Counted from the first letter of the stretch, positions 1 through 7,123 are shown. The stretch: DNA of 64,000 bases from Vibrio sp. RE86 (GCF_013114545.1 NZ_VTXI01000002.1:124001-188000); one strand, 5' to 3'. Notes: generated from the letters alone by a model not told the origin. Translations and numbers: made by a program.

Positions 1-2
1 AA

Positions 3-77
3 AAAGATAGAACGGCATTCGAAGATCGCATTGTTGCTTTTGATACGCGCATCAAATCGAGTGAGTTAGAAGGTTAA
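3..77 (+). CDS. C-terminal end of an unidentified protein (partial)
   Basis: An open frame enters from the left edge and stops with TAA at 75-77, giving 24 residues that end in KSSELEG. The segment is charged and probably helical. It is too short to assign a family. It runs in the same direction as the five exported-protein genes that follow, but a structured gap of about 230 bases separates them, so operon membership is uncertain. It may instead be a chance open frame. Confidence 0.4.
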   Translation, partial: KDRTAFEDRIVAFDTRIKSSELEG

Positions 78-158
78 CAGCTCCACCGTTCTTGTTGCTG
101 TTAATCGACTGAATCTATGTTGTTTCATATATCAGAGTATTGATTGTTAGCGTAAATA

Positions 159-188
159 TTGAGCTTGATGATTAAAAATCAGGCTCAA
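159..188 (+). terminator. Hairpin after the partial gene, no T-run
   Basis: TTGAGCTTGAT (159-169) pairs with ATCAGGCTCAA (178-188) around an 8-base loop, with one G-U pair. No T-run follows, so it is either a weak terminator of the upstream gene or the first element of a structured leader. Confidence 0.4.
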
Positions 189-204
189 CCCTCTCTAATG
201 TCAA

Positions 205-242
205 CGCCACGTCAAAAGGATCTTATGGCTTTTTGGGTGGCG
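205..242 (+). other. Two-stem hairpin in the leader of the exported-protein operon
   Basis: CGCCAC (205-210) pairs with GTGGCG (237-242), and inside it AAAAG (214-218) pairs with CTTTT (229-233), separated by a 3x3 internal loop. It is followed by a near-perfect direct repeat, TAAGTAACCGA (251-261) and TAAGTTACCGA (264-274), with a 13-base period. This could be a structured 5' leader or a regulator site; it matches no riboswitch class that I can recognise. Confidence 0.4.
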
Positions 243-280
243 GAAAATGGTAAGTAACCGAGATAAGTTACCGATATTTT

Positions 281-305
281 GTCGTCTTCACTTTTGGGAG
301 ACGAC
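281..305 (+). promoter_or_regulatory. Hairpin overlapping the ribosome binding site of the first exported-protein gene
   Basis: GTCGTCT (281-287) pairs perfectly with AGACGAC (299-305). The likely Shine-Dalgarno bases GGGAG (296-300) lie partly in the loop and partly in the 3' arm, and the start codon is at 311. The fold could therefore restrict ribosome access to the operon's first gene. Confidence 0.5.
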
Positions 306-310
306 AAACC

Positions 311-658
311 ATGAGAAAGCTCACCTGTACATTCTTAACCTTTTTCTCGATGACGTCTTTGTCCTATGCCAACGTTCATAAATGGCAGAACAAAGAGTTT
401 CAAAGTTATTCAGATAAGACTCAAGTAAGCTTTGTTTTGGTGAATCGCTACAACAAGCCAGCTGACTACTACTTGCGTATCGGTAACAAGTCCTTCCCAA
501 ACAAGATCTCACTAGGTCCTAATCAAAAGATCGAACTGGACATTAGTGTGAATACCCCGCCAGGCAAGACAACTGAAAAGTTGGTGTGTACCCGTATGGT
601 GAGTGATTCTCCCAACAGTTACGAGGTGTGCAGCACCTTACACTTCAAGAGGTTCTAA
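311..658 (+). CDS. Small exported protein, possible Ig-like fold (unknown)
   Basis: A 115-residue protein with a clear Sec signal peptide, cut after about Ala20 (SYA|NVH). The mature part of about 95 residues alternates short predicted beta strands with turns and has two cysteines, C93 and C107, that could form a disulfide. The pattern recalls small Ig-like or beta-sandwich modules of pilus systems, but it is far shorter than a PapD-type chaperone and I do not recognise a family. It is first of five co-directional exported proteins, 3 bases before the next gene. Its ribosome site lies in a hairpin. A role in a surface or periplasmic assembly is inferred from context only. Confidence 0.75.
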   Translation: MRKLTCTFLTFFSMTSLSYANVHKWQNKEFQSYSDKTQVSFVLVNRYNKPADYYLRIGNKSFPNKISLGPNQKIELDISVNTPPGKTTEKLVCTRMVSDSPNSYEVCSTLHFKRF

Positions 659-661
659 CTC

Positions 662-1102
662 ATGCGACTCATTGTCCTTGGCATTGCGAGTACGCTCCTT
701 ACAGGCGCGGCTTGGGCTAATCCTATACCCAGTGTTTCAAATCCTTCAGGAACGGACCGCGTGCGCACCGCAGCGGGTGCTACCTGTGAGCAAGCGATCT
801 CTACAGGTAAAACCTTCCAATTCGGGACTTATGGCGCACAAGGGAATGAGGATAGCGATAACTATTACAACAATTATTACTACCAAAACCAGGATGAAGC
901 TGGTGTCTATGCCGCCGTCACATTCCAGTTTGGTGGGAACGACAGGGTCGACTGTACTCGACTTTATGAGTTTGAACTTCGTGATAGAGCGAGACAGGAA
1001 GAGTTAGCTCAAGCGGAACATGAGCTCAAACTTTTACAGATTGAAGCTGAGAAATATCGGCTACTTAAAATGAAACAAAACAACACAGTGTTTTCGGAGT
1101 AA
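662..1102 (+). CDS. Exported Tyr/Asn-rich protein with C-terminal coiled coil (unknown)
   Basis: A 146-residue protein with a Sec signal cleaved after about Ala19 (AWA|NPI). The mature protein has a Gly-rich start, cysteines C42 and C98, a strongly Tyr/Asn/Gln-rich stretch at about 67-77, a second beta-rich patch (VTFQFGG, about 86-92), and a charged helical tail (about 100-138) of coiled-coil character. The FQFGTYG and FQFGG segments on either side of the Tyr/Asn stretch look like imperfect repeats. No family is recognised. It sits 3 bases after the first gene and 2 bases before the next, so all three are surely co-translated. A structural or anchoring part in the same assembly is possible. 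Confidence 0.72.
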   Translation: MRLIVLGIASTLLTGAAWANPIPSVSNPSGTDRVRTAAGATCEQAISTGKTFQFGTYGAQGNEDSDNYYNNYYYQNQDEAGVYAAVTFQFGGNDRVDCTRLYEFELRDRARQEELAQAEHELKLLQIEAEKYRLLKMKQNNTVFSE

Positions 1103-1104
1103 AC

Positions 1105-1602
1105 ATGAGTAAATTAAACCAACTGTTGGGAGCTTCGGTGTTAACCGTTGCATTTAGTTCTGCGGCGTTTGCACAAGGGCCGGATGATCATCAGGGTAAC
1201 GTTATCTTCCAAGCGGAAGTTGAAGGTCAATGCGGTATCGAGGTTAATGATGCAGAGGGTAAATTAGGTTTTGGTGGGGCGTACAACGCTGACGTTGCCA
1301 CCATTACACTGATCAACAACTATGACAAAGATACTGAGATGAAACTCAAGCACATTGATTTGGGTGCGTTGGAAGATCAAAACGTCACAGAAGATGATAT
1401 TAAGTTTAAATCCTTTAGTGTTATGGGGACTGGCGAAGGGACGGCGTCAGAGTGGAAAGAGAAAGGATACTTGACGATACCTAGAGACAGCCTGCGTGAT
1501 GACAATGAGGTAGACCTTGCTTCAACCGTAGTGTTTGACGAGAACAACCTTGATGCAGATTCGTATCAAGTGAACACCACTTGGGAAATCCACTGCGGCT
1601 AA
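1105..1602 (+). CDS. Pilin-like exported subunit, paralogue of the gene at 2063
   Basis: A 165-residue protein with a Sec signal cleaved after about Ala23 (AFA|QGP). It has a good ribosome site (GGAG) overlapping the end of the previous gene. The mature part starts with a beta strand leading to QCG (C43), then an LGFGGAY motif, LGALE, a WKEKG segment, and ends in WEIHC (C164). The same pattern recurs in the protein at 2063-2527, so the two are paralogues. An N-terminal strand, an early Cys, an FG-x-Y turn and a C-terminal Cys resemble chaperone-usher and spore-coat-U-type subunits, but I cannot place it in a named family. A strong hairpin lies just downstream, as often found after a highly expressed subunit gene. 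Confidence 0.75.
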   Translation: MSKLNQLLGASVLTVAFSSAAFAQGPDDHQGNVIFQAEVEGQCGIEVNDAEGKLGFGGAYNADVATITLINNYDKDTEMKLKHIDLGALEDQNVTEDDIKFKSFSVMGTGEGTASEWKEKGYLTIPRDSLRDDNEVDLASTVVFDENNLDADSYQVNTTWEIHCG

Positions 1603-1617
1603 TCTAATTAGTGAAGA

Positions 1618-1642
1618 GGTTAGCCCTTTTTCAGGGCTAACC
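1618..1642 (+). terminator. Perfect 10-bp hairpin inside the exported-protein operon
   Basis: GGTTAGCCCT (1618-1627) and AGGGCTAACC (1633-1642) form a perfect stem around TTTTC. There is no T-run after it, so it is more likely a partial attenuator or mRNA 3'-end stabiliser than a full terminator. It separates the likely major subunit gene from the two genes downstream. Confidence 0.6.
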
Positions 1643-1652
1643 GACCAATTTT

Positions 1653-2063
1653 ATGAAGAGACTAAGAGTACCTATATTGCTCTCAATGGCATTAAGCTAT
1701 CCCGTGTACGCCAATGGCTTTCAAGTTGAGGAAGTGCGCCAGTGGGATGCAATGTGTCGAGAAGGCGCTGCGAATCATGAACGTAGAATATTCGACGCAC
1801 TGTCAAACTCGGAATACATTGACTGGACGGAGATTGAGCTCGTGGAAATTGAAAGCAGATTTAATTACACCGATACCTCTACCATTGGAGAAGAGGAACA
1901 ACGTGTAAACTGCGACGTTATAATCTCATACACCTATCAAAATAAGCCGATCACTCTCAGTTCTGTTTACCAAGTGGCGACGACTGAAATGGAGACATTA
2001 AGCCGTGTTGACGTAACTGAACGCGCGGTGATCGATTTCATGGTTCGAGTGATGGTGAATTAA
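1653..2063 (+). CDS. Small exported protein (unknown)
   Basis: A 136-residue protein with a Sec signal cut after about Ala20 (VYA|NGF). The mature part is acidic with two cysteines (C35 and C87), an N-terminal helical region and a beta-rich second half. No family is recognised. The start lies 10 bases after a strong hairpin and has no good Shine-Dalgarno sequence of its own, so translation may be weak. Its stop overlaps the next gene's start by one base (TAATG), implying coupling to the paralogue of the pilin-like subunit. A minor component or assembly factor of the same structure is an inference from position. Confidence 0.7.
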   Translation: MKRLRVPILLSMALSYPVYANGFQVEEVRQWDAMCREGAANHERRIFDALSNSEYIDWTEIELVEIESRFNYTDTSTIGEEEQRVNCDVIISYTYQNKPITLSSVYQVATTEMETLSRVDVTERAVIDFMVRVMVN

Positions 2064-2527
2064 TGCGTAAATTAGCCTTGTGGTTGGCGCTATTGTTCTC
2101 TGCTTGCCCCAGTTTAGCCAATGTCTCTGCGCCTATTACGTTCCACAAAGAGGTGCCTGAGCAGTGTGGACTTACGGTACTAGAGAACCTTGGCGCGCTC
2201 GCGTTTGGTAACGATTACGAAAACCGAACCACGACCTTGAAGTTAGTTTCAAATCGTAAAGGGGCTCGCGTGCATTTCAAACTTAATCAAATCCACTTAG
2301 GGGACTTGGAACAGATCATTGATCCATCTCAAGTGCACTTTAAGCTCGAAGCACCAAATATTTATGAAGGTGACATCAATTACTGGAAGCAAGGTGTTGA
2401 GCTTCACCCTAAACTCTTTAATCCAGATGGTATTGTTCATGTTTCTGCACGCGTCGAGACGTCTGAAGACCGTGTACCAGCGGGTCTTCTTAACATATAT
2501 ATTGAGTGGGGTATTGAGTGTATTTAG
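2063..2527 (+). CDS. Pilin-like exported subunit, paralogue of the gene at 1105
   Basis: A 154-residue protein with a Sec signal cut after about Ala19 (SLA|NVS). The mature protein repeats the pattern of the 1105 gene product: ITFHKEV then QCG (C35), LAFGNDY, a Thr/Leu strand with an Asn turn, IHLGDLE, a YWKQG segment, and the C-terminal WGIEC (C153). These conserved positions, including the two cysteines at the ends, show shared ancestry although overall identity is low. It could be a minor or terminal version of the same subunit. It is last in the operon and faces the yedJ-like gene, with 7 bases between the stops. Confidence 0.73.
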   Translation: MRKLALWLALLFSACPSLANVSAPITFHKEVPEQCGLTVLENLGALAFGNDYENRTTTLKLVSNRKGARVHFKLNQIHLGDLEQIIDPSQVHFKLEAPNIYEGDINYWKQGVELHPKLFNPDGIVHVSARVETSEDRVPAGLLNIYIEWGIECI

Positions 2528-2534
2528 GCCGTGA

Positions 2535-3167
2535 TTAAATTTCACGTCCTAACTGAGAAAGAAATCCTCTCATGTACTCAGTTCGTCTTTTTGCCTCTTG
2601 CTTTGCCGAAGCGGTGTTCATCATCGCTTCCAGTTTAAAGAGCTTATTGTAAAAGTGGTCGACCGTGTACTGCTTGTCATCTAACGCTCTACTTTGGCAA
2701 AAAGGATCGTCAATCGAATAAAGGCTTGCACCAAAGTTAGTGCTTACTTGCAAGCAGCGTGCAATACCTATAGCGCCAAGCGCATCTAACCTATCCGCAT
2801 CTTGAACGATCTGTGCTTCAAGACTTTGTGGCGAGATATTCGCACTGTAACTGTGAGCGCAAATGGCATGATGAATATCGTCTAAGAACTGATTTGGGTA
2901 TCCAATGCTAACCAAATATTCTACGGCTTTGTCTGCAGCGATAGACGAACTTTTTGCTCTGTCTGGGTGGTTTTTCGGGAAGGTAAAGCAGTCATGCAAA
3001 TAAGCGGCTGGCAGGACGACTTCGATACGTGCATGTTCGAGTTGGCAGAGCTCCAAAGCGGTTTTGACCACGCGTTTAACATGGCTCAGGTCGTGGGCGG
3101 GGTCTTGCACCATTTCTCGGCTGATAAAGTCCAATAGTGGTCGTTCGAAGCGTTCAATTATTTGCAT
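2535..3167 (-). CDS. yedJ: HD-domain phosphohydrolase, YedJ-like
   Basis: A 210-residue cytoplasmic protein of the HD superfamily (metal-dependent phosphohydrolases). The AHDLSH motif near residues 24-29, an LHD motif near 57-59 and QDADRLDALGAIG near 121-133 supply the expected metal-binding His and Asp residues, and the last motif is typical of the E. coli YedJ group. The substrate is not known for this group. I chose the ATG at 3167; a GTG lies one codon upstream. The gene stands alone, convergent with the exported-protein operon and divergent from the DMT transporter. Confidence 0.85.
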   Translation of the reverse strand: MQIIERFERPLLDFISREMVQDPAHDLSHVKRVVKTALELCQLEHARIEVVLPAAYLHDCFTFPKNHPDRAKSSSIAADKAVEYLVSIGYPNQFLDDIHHAICAHSYSANISPQSLEAQIVQDADRLDALGAIGIARCLQVSTNFGASLYSIDDPFCQSRALDDKQYTVDHFYNKLFKLEAMMNTASAKQEAKRRTEYMRGFLSQLGREI

Positions 3168-3289
3168 CACAATACTCGTTGTTCTTTTTACTCAATCATA
3201 TCATGTGCGGGCGGCGAGAAATCGATTCTTGACCCGTCTACTAGTGTCACCTTTAGGCTGCGAACCTGTTTATGTTAAGGTCGAACACT

Positions 3290-4225
3290 ATGCCAAATAA
3301 AATCTCAAACCGTCATTATATGAATGCGTTGTTCACGCAGTTTTCCAACTTACCTGAAGTATGGAAAGGGGTACTATTGGCGCTATGCTCGACGGCTTTG
3401 TTTACCTTGGTCGGCGTGCTTGTTCGCCTGCTCAGTGACTCATTAAATCTGTTCCAGATCTTACTGTTTCGCCAGTTGGTCTTTGTTGTTCTACTCTTAC
3501 CTGCGATTGCGAAGAACATACAAATTCTCATCAAGCCCAAAAGGGTGAAGTTACACACCTTACGTATTTTAGGCGCCTTTGCTGCGCTCTATTTAGGGTT
3601 CGTCACCATAAGTAATATTCCATTAGCAGACGCAACCGCCCTTGGGTTCACTCAAGTCCTGTTTGTCGCTTGTATTGCAAGGTTGTGTTTATCAGAGCGA
3701 ATCTCTGTTTCTCGCCTTTTTACCATTGTGGTTGGGTTTATCGGTGTGATGTTGGTGGTTCAGCCTGATTTTAACCAAACCTCGCTTATGTATACCGGTA
3801 CGGGGCTGATAGCGGCATTTGGGGCAGCCGTCGCGGTGATATGTGTAAGAAAAGTGGCGCAAGAAGAACCGAAAATCACACTACTCGCGTATCAAGCGAT
3901 CTTTGTTGGGCTTATGGCGTTAATCCCGAGTTTACTTAGTTGGCAATGGCCGAGTTGGAGTGAGTTAGGTTTACTGATCTGCGTTGGGGCAATTTCATCG
4001 CTGGCTCAGTGGATTGGTCTGACTGCGTATAAATATGGTGAAGCGAACGTCATTTCCAATGTTGAGTACGCCAAGATCATTTATTCGGTTGGTTTTGGTT
4101 ACTGGTTGTTTGCTGAGTTGCCAAACAACATCGCGATTGTGGGCTTATCCGTTATTGTCGCCAGTGCGGTACTGCCAATGGTGTATCACCACCGCAAAAC
4201 AAAAGTACGTGACAATGTGTCATAA
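3290..4225 (+). CDS. DMT-superfamily (EamA) membrane transporter
   Basis: An inner-membrane protein of about 311 residues with around ten hydrophobic helices arranged as two EamA repeats, the size and layout of drug/metabolite exporters of the RhaT/EamA type. The substrate cannot be read from the sequence. The ATG at 3290 is preferred because AAGG lies 9 bases upstream; an in-frame ATG at 3272 has a weaker site and one at 3320 is also possible. It is monocistronic. A small hairpin straddles the stop codon. Confidence 0.85.
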   Translation: MPNKISNRHYMNALFTQFSNLPEVWKGVLLALCSTALFTLVGVLVRLLSDSLNLFQILLFRQLVFVVLLLPAIAKNIQILIKPKRVKLHTLRILGAFAALYLGFVTISNIPLADATALGFTQVLFVACIARLCLSERISVSRLFTIVVGFIGVMLVVQPDFNQTSLMYTGTGLIAAFGAAVAVICVRKVAQEEPKITLLAYQAIFVGLMALIPSLLSWQWPSWSELGLLICVGAISSLAQWIGLTAYKYGEANVISNVEYAKIIYSVGFGYWLFAELPNNIAIVGLSVIVASAVLPMVYHHRKTKVRDNVS

Positions 4226-4237
4226 CAAAGTGTTATG
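4221..4237 (+). terminator. Weak hairpin over the transporter stop codon
   Basis: CATAACA (4221-4227) and TGTTATG (4231-4237) pair perfectly around AAG. The hairpin contains the TAA stop and is followed by an A/T-rich stretch without a proper T-run. Confidence 0.3.
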
Positions 4238-4370
4238 TAAATAATAAAAATCAATAATTTCCTGTCTTTGGTTCTTGAGCGTATTGTAAGTGCAAAGTTT
4301 ATGAAACGAACGAGAGACACAATAGCTCTGAACAATCCAAGCTGTTGTCGCCATTAGATAAGGGTAAATG

Positions 4371-4751
4371 ATGAAATTTCTGCACACTATGATTCGCGTA
4401 ACTGACTTAGAAAAGTCAATTGAGTTCTACACTAAGGTGCTAGGCATGCGTGTTCTTGACCGTACTGAAAACACCCAATACCGCTACACACTTGTGTTTG
4501 TTGGTTATAAAGAAGGCGGCACGACCATCGAGCTAACCCATAACTGGGATACTGATCAATACGACATGGGTAATGCGTTCGGTCACTTAGCATTAGGTGT
4601 GGAAGATATTTATGCGGCTTGCGATTCAATCAAAGAGCTAGGTGGTAACGTCACTCGCGAACCTGGTCCAGTAAAAGGTGGTTCAACGCATATCGCATTC
4701 ATCACTGATCCAGACGGTTACCAAATTGAACTTATTCAAGTAAGCAAGTAA
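4371..4751 (+). CDS. gloA: Lactoylglutathione lyase (glyoxalase I)
   Basis: A 126-residue enzyme that converts the methylglyoxal-glutathione hemithioacetal to S-lactoylglutathione. The sequence follows E. coli GloA closely: H5 near the N-terminus, Glu in the TTIELTHNW segment, His in FGHLALG and Glu in the C-terminal YQIELIQ supply the four metal ligands of the homodimer. The GPVKGG segment of the active-site region is also present. The ATG at 4371 follows AGGG by 6 bases; another ATG sits directly before it. The stop overlaps a possible ATG of nemA by one base, so the two form an electrophile and aldehyde detoxification operon. Confidence 0.95.
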   Translation: MKFLHTMIRVTDLEKSIEFYTKVLGMRVLDRTENTQYRYTLVFVGYKEGGTTIELTHNWDTDQYDMGNAFGHLALGVEDIYAACDSIKELGGNVTREPGPVKGGSTHIAFITDPDGYQIELIQVSK

Positions 4752-4765
4752 TGGGGCACATGACA

Positions 4766-5866
4766 ATGAAAGACGCACTATTTCAACCTATTCAGTTAGG
4801 TAAACTTGAACTTAAAAACCGTATCGTTATGCCACCGATGACTCGTTCACGCGCAAGTCAGCCGGGTAATGTTGCGAACGATATGATGGCAACGTACTAC
4901 GCTCAGCGTGCTGGCGCGGGTCTGATTGTGGCAGAAGGTACTCAGATTTCTGAGATGGGTCAGGGCTACGCTTGGACACCAGGTATCTATTCTGCCGAGC
5001 AAATCGCTGGTTGGAAAAAGGTGACAGATGCGGTACACGCAAAAGGTGGCGCAATTTTCGCTCAGCTTTGGCACGTAGGCCGTGTGACTCACCCTGATAA
5101 TATCGGTGGCGAGCAACCAATTTCGTCGTCTGCATTAAAAGCAGAAAACGTAAAAGTGTTTATCGATAACGGTAGCGATGAGCCGGGCTTTGTCGATGTG
5201 GTTGAGCCTCGTGCGATGACCAAAGACGACATCAAAAAAGTGATTGAAGAGTATCGCTGGGCCGCGCTTAACGCGATTGAAGCAGGCTTTGATGGTATCG
5301 AATTGCATGCTGCGAACGGTTATTTGATCAACCAATTTATCGACTCTGAAGCGAACAATCGTACCGATGAGTACGGCGGGTCTATTGAAAACCGACTACG
5401 TTTCTTAGGTGAAGTGGTTGAAGCAATGAGCGATGCGATCGGTGCTGATCGTGTAGGTGTGCGTCTTGCTCCATTCACTTCACTGAATGGTACAGTCGAC
5501 AAAACGCCAGTTGAAACTTACACGGCGGCAGCGGCACTACTAAACAAACTCAATGTTGTGTACATGCACATCGCTGAAGTGGATTGGGACGATGCGCCAG
5601 ATACGCCAGCAGAGTTCAAAACGGCAGTTCGTGAAGCGTACCAAGGTACGATCATTTACGCAGGTCGCTACAACACTGAAAAAGCTGCACAAGCGGTGAA
5701 TGATGGTTTAGCTGATATGGTTGGTTTTGGTCGCCCATTTATCGCCAACCCTGACTTGCCAAATCGTATTCGTAATGACTACCCATTAGCGCAACATGAC
5801 CCTGCCACCCTATTTGGTGGCGCAGAAAAAGGTCTACTTGATTACCCAGAGTATCAAGCAAGCTAA
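4766..5866 (+). CDS. nemA: N-ethylmaleimide reductase, Old Yellow Enzyme family
   Basis: An FMN-dependent alkene reductase of about 366 residues (E. coli NemA is 365) that reduces electrophilic C=C bonds and nitro compounds with NADPH. Recognisable features are the N-terminal LFQPIQLG and NRIVMPPMTRSR segments, QLWHVGR, the HAANGYLINQF segment with the flavin and substrate residues, RTDEYGGSIENR, and a C-terminal VGFGRPFIANPDLP phosphate-binding region. In-frame ATGs lie at 4751, 4760 and 4766; 4766 gives the family-like N-terminus with GGGG 9 bases upstream. It is co-transcribed with gloA and ends in a strong terminator. No NemR-type repressor gene is nearby. Confidence 0.93.
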   Translation: MKDALFQPIQLGKLELKNRIVMPPMTRSRASQPGNVANDMMATYYAQRAGAGLIVAEGTQISEMGQGYAWTPGIYSAEQIAGWKKVTDAVHAKGGAIFAQLWHVGRVTHPDNIGGEQPISSSALKAENVKVFIDNGSDEPGFVDVVEPRAMTKDDIKKVIEEYRWAALNAIEAGFDGIELHAANGYLINQFIDSEANNRTDEYGGSIENRLRFLGEVVEAMSDAIGADRVGVRLAPFTSLNGTVDKTPVETYTAAAALLNKLNVVYMHIAEVDWDDAPDTPAEFKTAVREAYQGTIIYAGRYNTEKAAQAVNDGLADMVGFGRPFIANPDLPNRIRNDYPLAQHDPATLFGGAEKGLLDYPEYQAS

Positions 5867-5888
5867 CAGAATTTAGTCACGTTAAGTT

Positions 5889-5925
5889 AAAGCACCTCAC
5901 ATCCCCCAGTGAGGTGCTTTTTAAT
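5889..5925 (+). terminator. Rho-independent terminator of gloA-nemA
   Basis: AAAGCACCTCAC (5889-5900) pairs with GTGAGGTGCTTT (5909-5920), loop ATCCCCCA, followed by a T-rich stretch. Confidence 0.9.
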
Positions 5926-6026
5926 TTGTCTCAAAAGCGGGCTCATCCCCAAATCTAGGACGAGTCGAGTGGAGCAATACTAACTTACTGATACCATGAC
6001 CTTCTTTAGTCATTCAGGAAGAAACT

Positions 6027-6248
6027 ATGCGCCAATCACTGCAAGATAAAATCATTGCCGTTTGCCAAAAGAAAATTGCTCAAAAGGGCGAAGGGGTAGG
6101 CGTCTCGTTTTATGCCTTCTTTGCTAACAAGAACGATGATCCAGATCTGTTGATGGAAGCGGCCACGTGGTGGATTCAAACCCATGAACTCGATCATTTT
6201 GAAAAGGCGGTGAAAATCATCCAACTTGTTCAATCAGAGCAAGGGTAA
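6027..6248 (+). CDS. Conserved small cytoplasmic protein (unknown)
   Basis: A 73-residue soluble protein with no signal peptide, preceded by a good ribosome site (AGGAAG). It has an N-terminal charged helix, a GVGVSFYAFFANKND segment, then two predicted helices, the second with EKAVKIIQLVQ. From memory it resembles a small uncharacterised family found in marine gammaproteobacteria (possibly DUF6500), which I cannot verify. It sits alone between the nemA terminator and an RNA methyltransferase gene. Confidence 0.75.
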   Translation: MRQSLQDKIIAVCQKKIAQKGEGVGVSFYAFFANKNDDPDLLMEAATWWIQTHELDHFEKAVKIIQLVQSEQG

Positions 6249-6336
6249 TCTTTAATCCGCTCTTTAGCTCACTAAGGCTTTACTCTATAATTGCCGCGCT
6301 TTTATTTGGGTAATGCCCACTCACCTTGGACAGATT

Positions 6337-7071
6337 ATGATTTCAAAAAACCAACTTAAACTACTTCGAGCACTTGGCCAAAAGAAGCAGCGCAAAGCGC
6401 ATGGTCTATTTTTGGTGCAAGGAGAAAAGAACGTACTTGAGTTGGCAAATAGCTCACTGACGGTAAAACAAATCTTTGCTACTCAGGAGTTCTTGGCTGA
6501 AAACAGTAATGAGTTGAATGCTTTCGAATGTATTGAAGCGTCACTTGATGATTTGACCAAAGCAAGCACATTGGTGAGCAACAACGCTGCGATTGCCGTG
6601 GTAGAAATCCCAAGTGTTGAAACGCCAAAAGCAGAGGGTTTGATGATTGCGCTCGATGGTGTGTCTGACCCGGGTAACCTTGGCACCATTATTCGTGTTG
6701 CAGATTGGTATGGAATTAAGCACATTGTGGCGAGCACTGACTGCGCGGATCCGTACAACCCGAAAACCATCAGCGCGACAATGGGCAGTTTTGGTCGTGT
6801 GACTGTTAGCCAATTGGATCTGCCAAGCTATTTAGAACAGTCTAACTTACCAGTCTACGGTGCGTTTTTAGAAGGTGAAAGCGTGCATAAAACAGAATTT
6901 GCCGCAGAGGGAATTTTGTTGATGGGCAGTGAGTCCCACGGTGTTCGTGAACAGGCCGCGAAATTCGTAACAGATAAGATTACGATTCCAGCATTCGGCG
7001 GCGCAGAGTCGCTGAACGTAGCAATGGCAACCGGCATTATTTTAGATAACTTGCGTCGTCAACATAGTTAA
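6337..7071 (+). CDS. TrmH/SpoU-family RNA 2'-O-methyltransferase
   Basis: A SPOUT-class methyltransferase of about 244 residues expected to methylate a ribose 2'-OH in rRNA or tRNA using S-adenosylmethionine. The N-terminal MISKNQLKLLRAL and HGLFLVQGEKNVLEL segments are a SpoU substrate-binding domain. The C-terminal knot has LDGVSDPGNLGTIIRVADW (motif 1), LMGSESHGV (motif 2) and IPAFGGAESLNVAMATGIIL (motif 3). The upstream ATG at 6313 is open too, but 6337 follows GGACAG and starts like its homologues. Its exact RNA target cannot be told from the sequence. Confidence 0.9.
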   Translation: MISKNQLKLLRALGQKKQRKAHGLFLVQGEKNVLELANSSLTVKQIFATQEFLAENSNELNAFECIEASLDDLTKASTLVSNNAAIAVVEIPSVETPKAEGLMIALDGVSDPGNLGTIIRVADWYGIKHIVASTDCADPYNPKTISATMGSFGRVTVSQLDLPSYLEQSNLPVYGAFLEGESVHKTEFAAEGILLMGSESHGVREQAAKFVTDKITIPAFGGAESLNVAMATGIILDNLRRQHS

Positions 7072-7091
7072 CGAGTTTAAAGATCACAATG

Positions 7092-7123
7092 AAGCGCAGT
7101 GATGGCCAATCACTGCGCTTTTT
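7092..7123 (+). terminator. Rho-independent terminator after the RNA methyltransferase gene
   Basis: AAGCGCAGTGAT (7092-7103) pairs with ATCACTGCGCTT (7109-7120), followed by TTT. Confidence 0.9.

Noticed and set aside
198..257. Short frame beginning ATGTCAACGCC before the operon
   Set aside because: It has no ribosome site, only about 19 codons, and lies inside hairpin sequence.
205..274. Possible cyclic di-GMP riboswitch, because of GTTACCGAT near 268
   Set aside because: The conserved GACGCAAAG core of class I and its paired stems are missing, and the GGTAAGTAACC part is better seen as a direct repeat.
603..1007. A 134-codon frame on the + strand across the second exported-protein gene
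   Set aside because: It overlaps two genes with clear signal peptides and has no family features of its own; it is a shadow frame.
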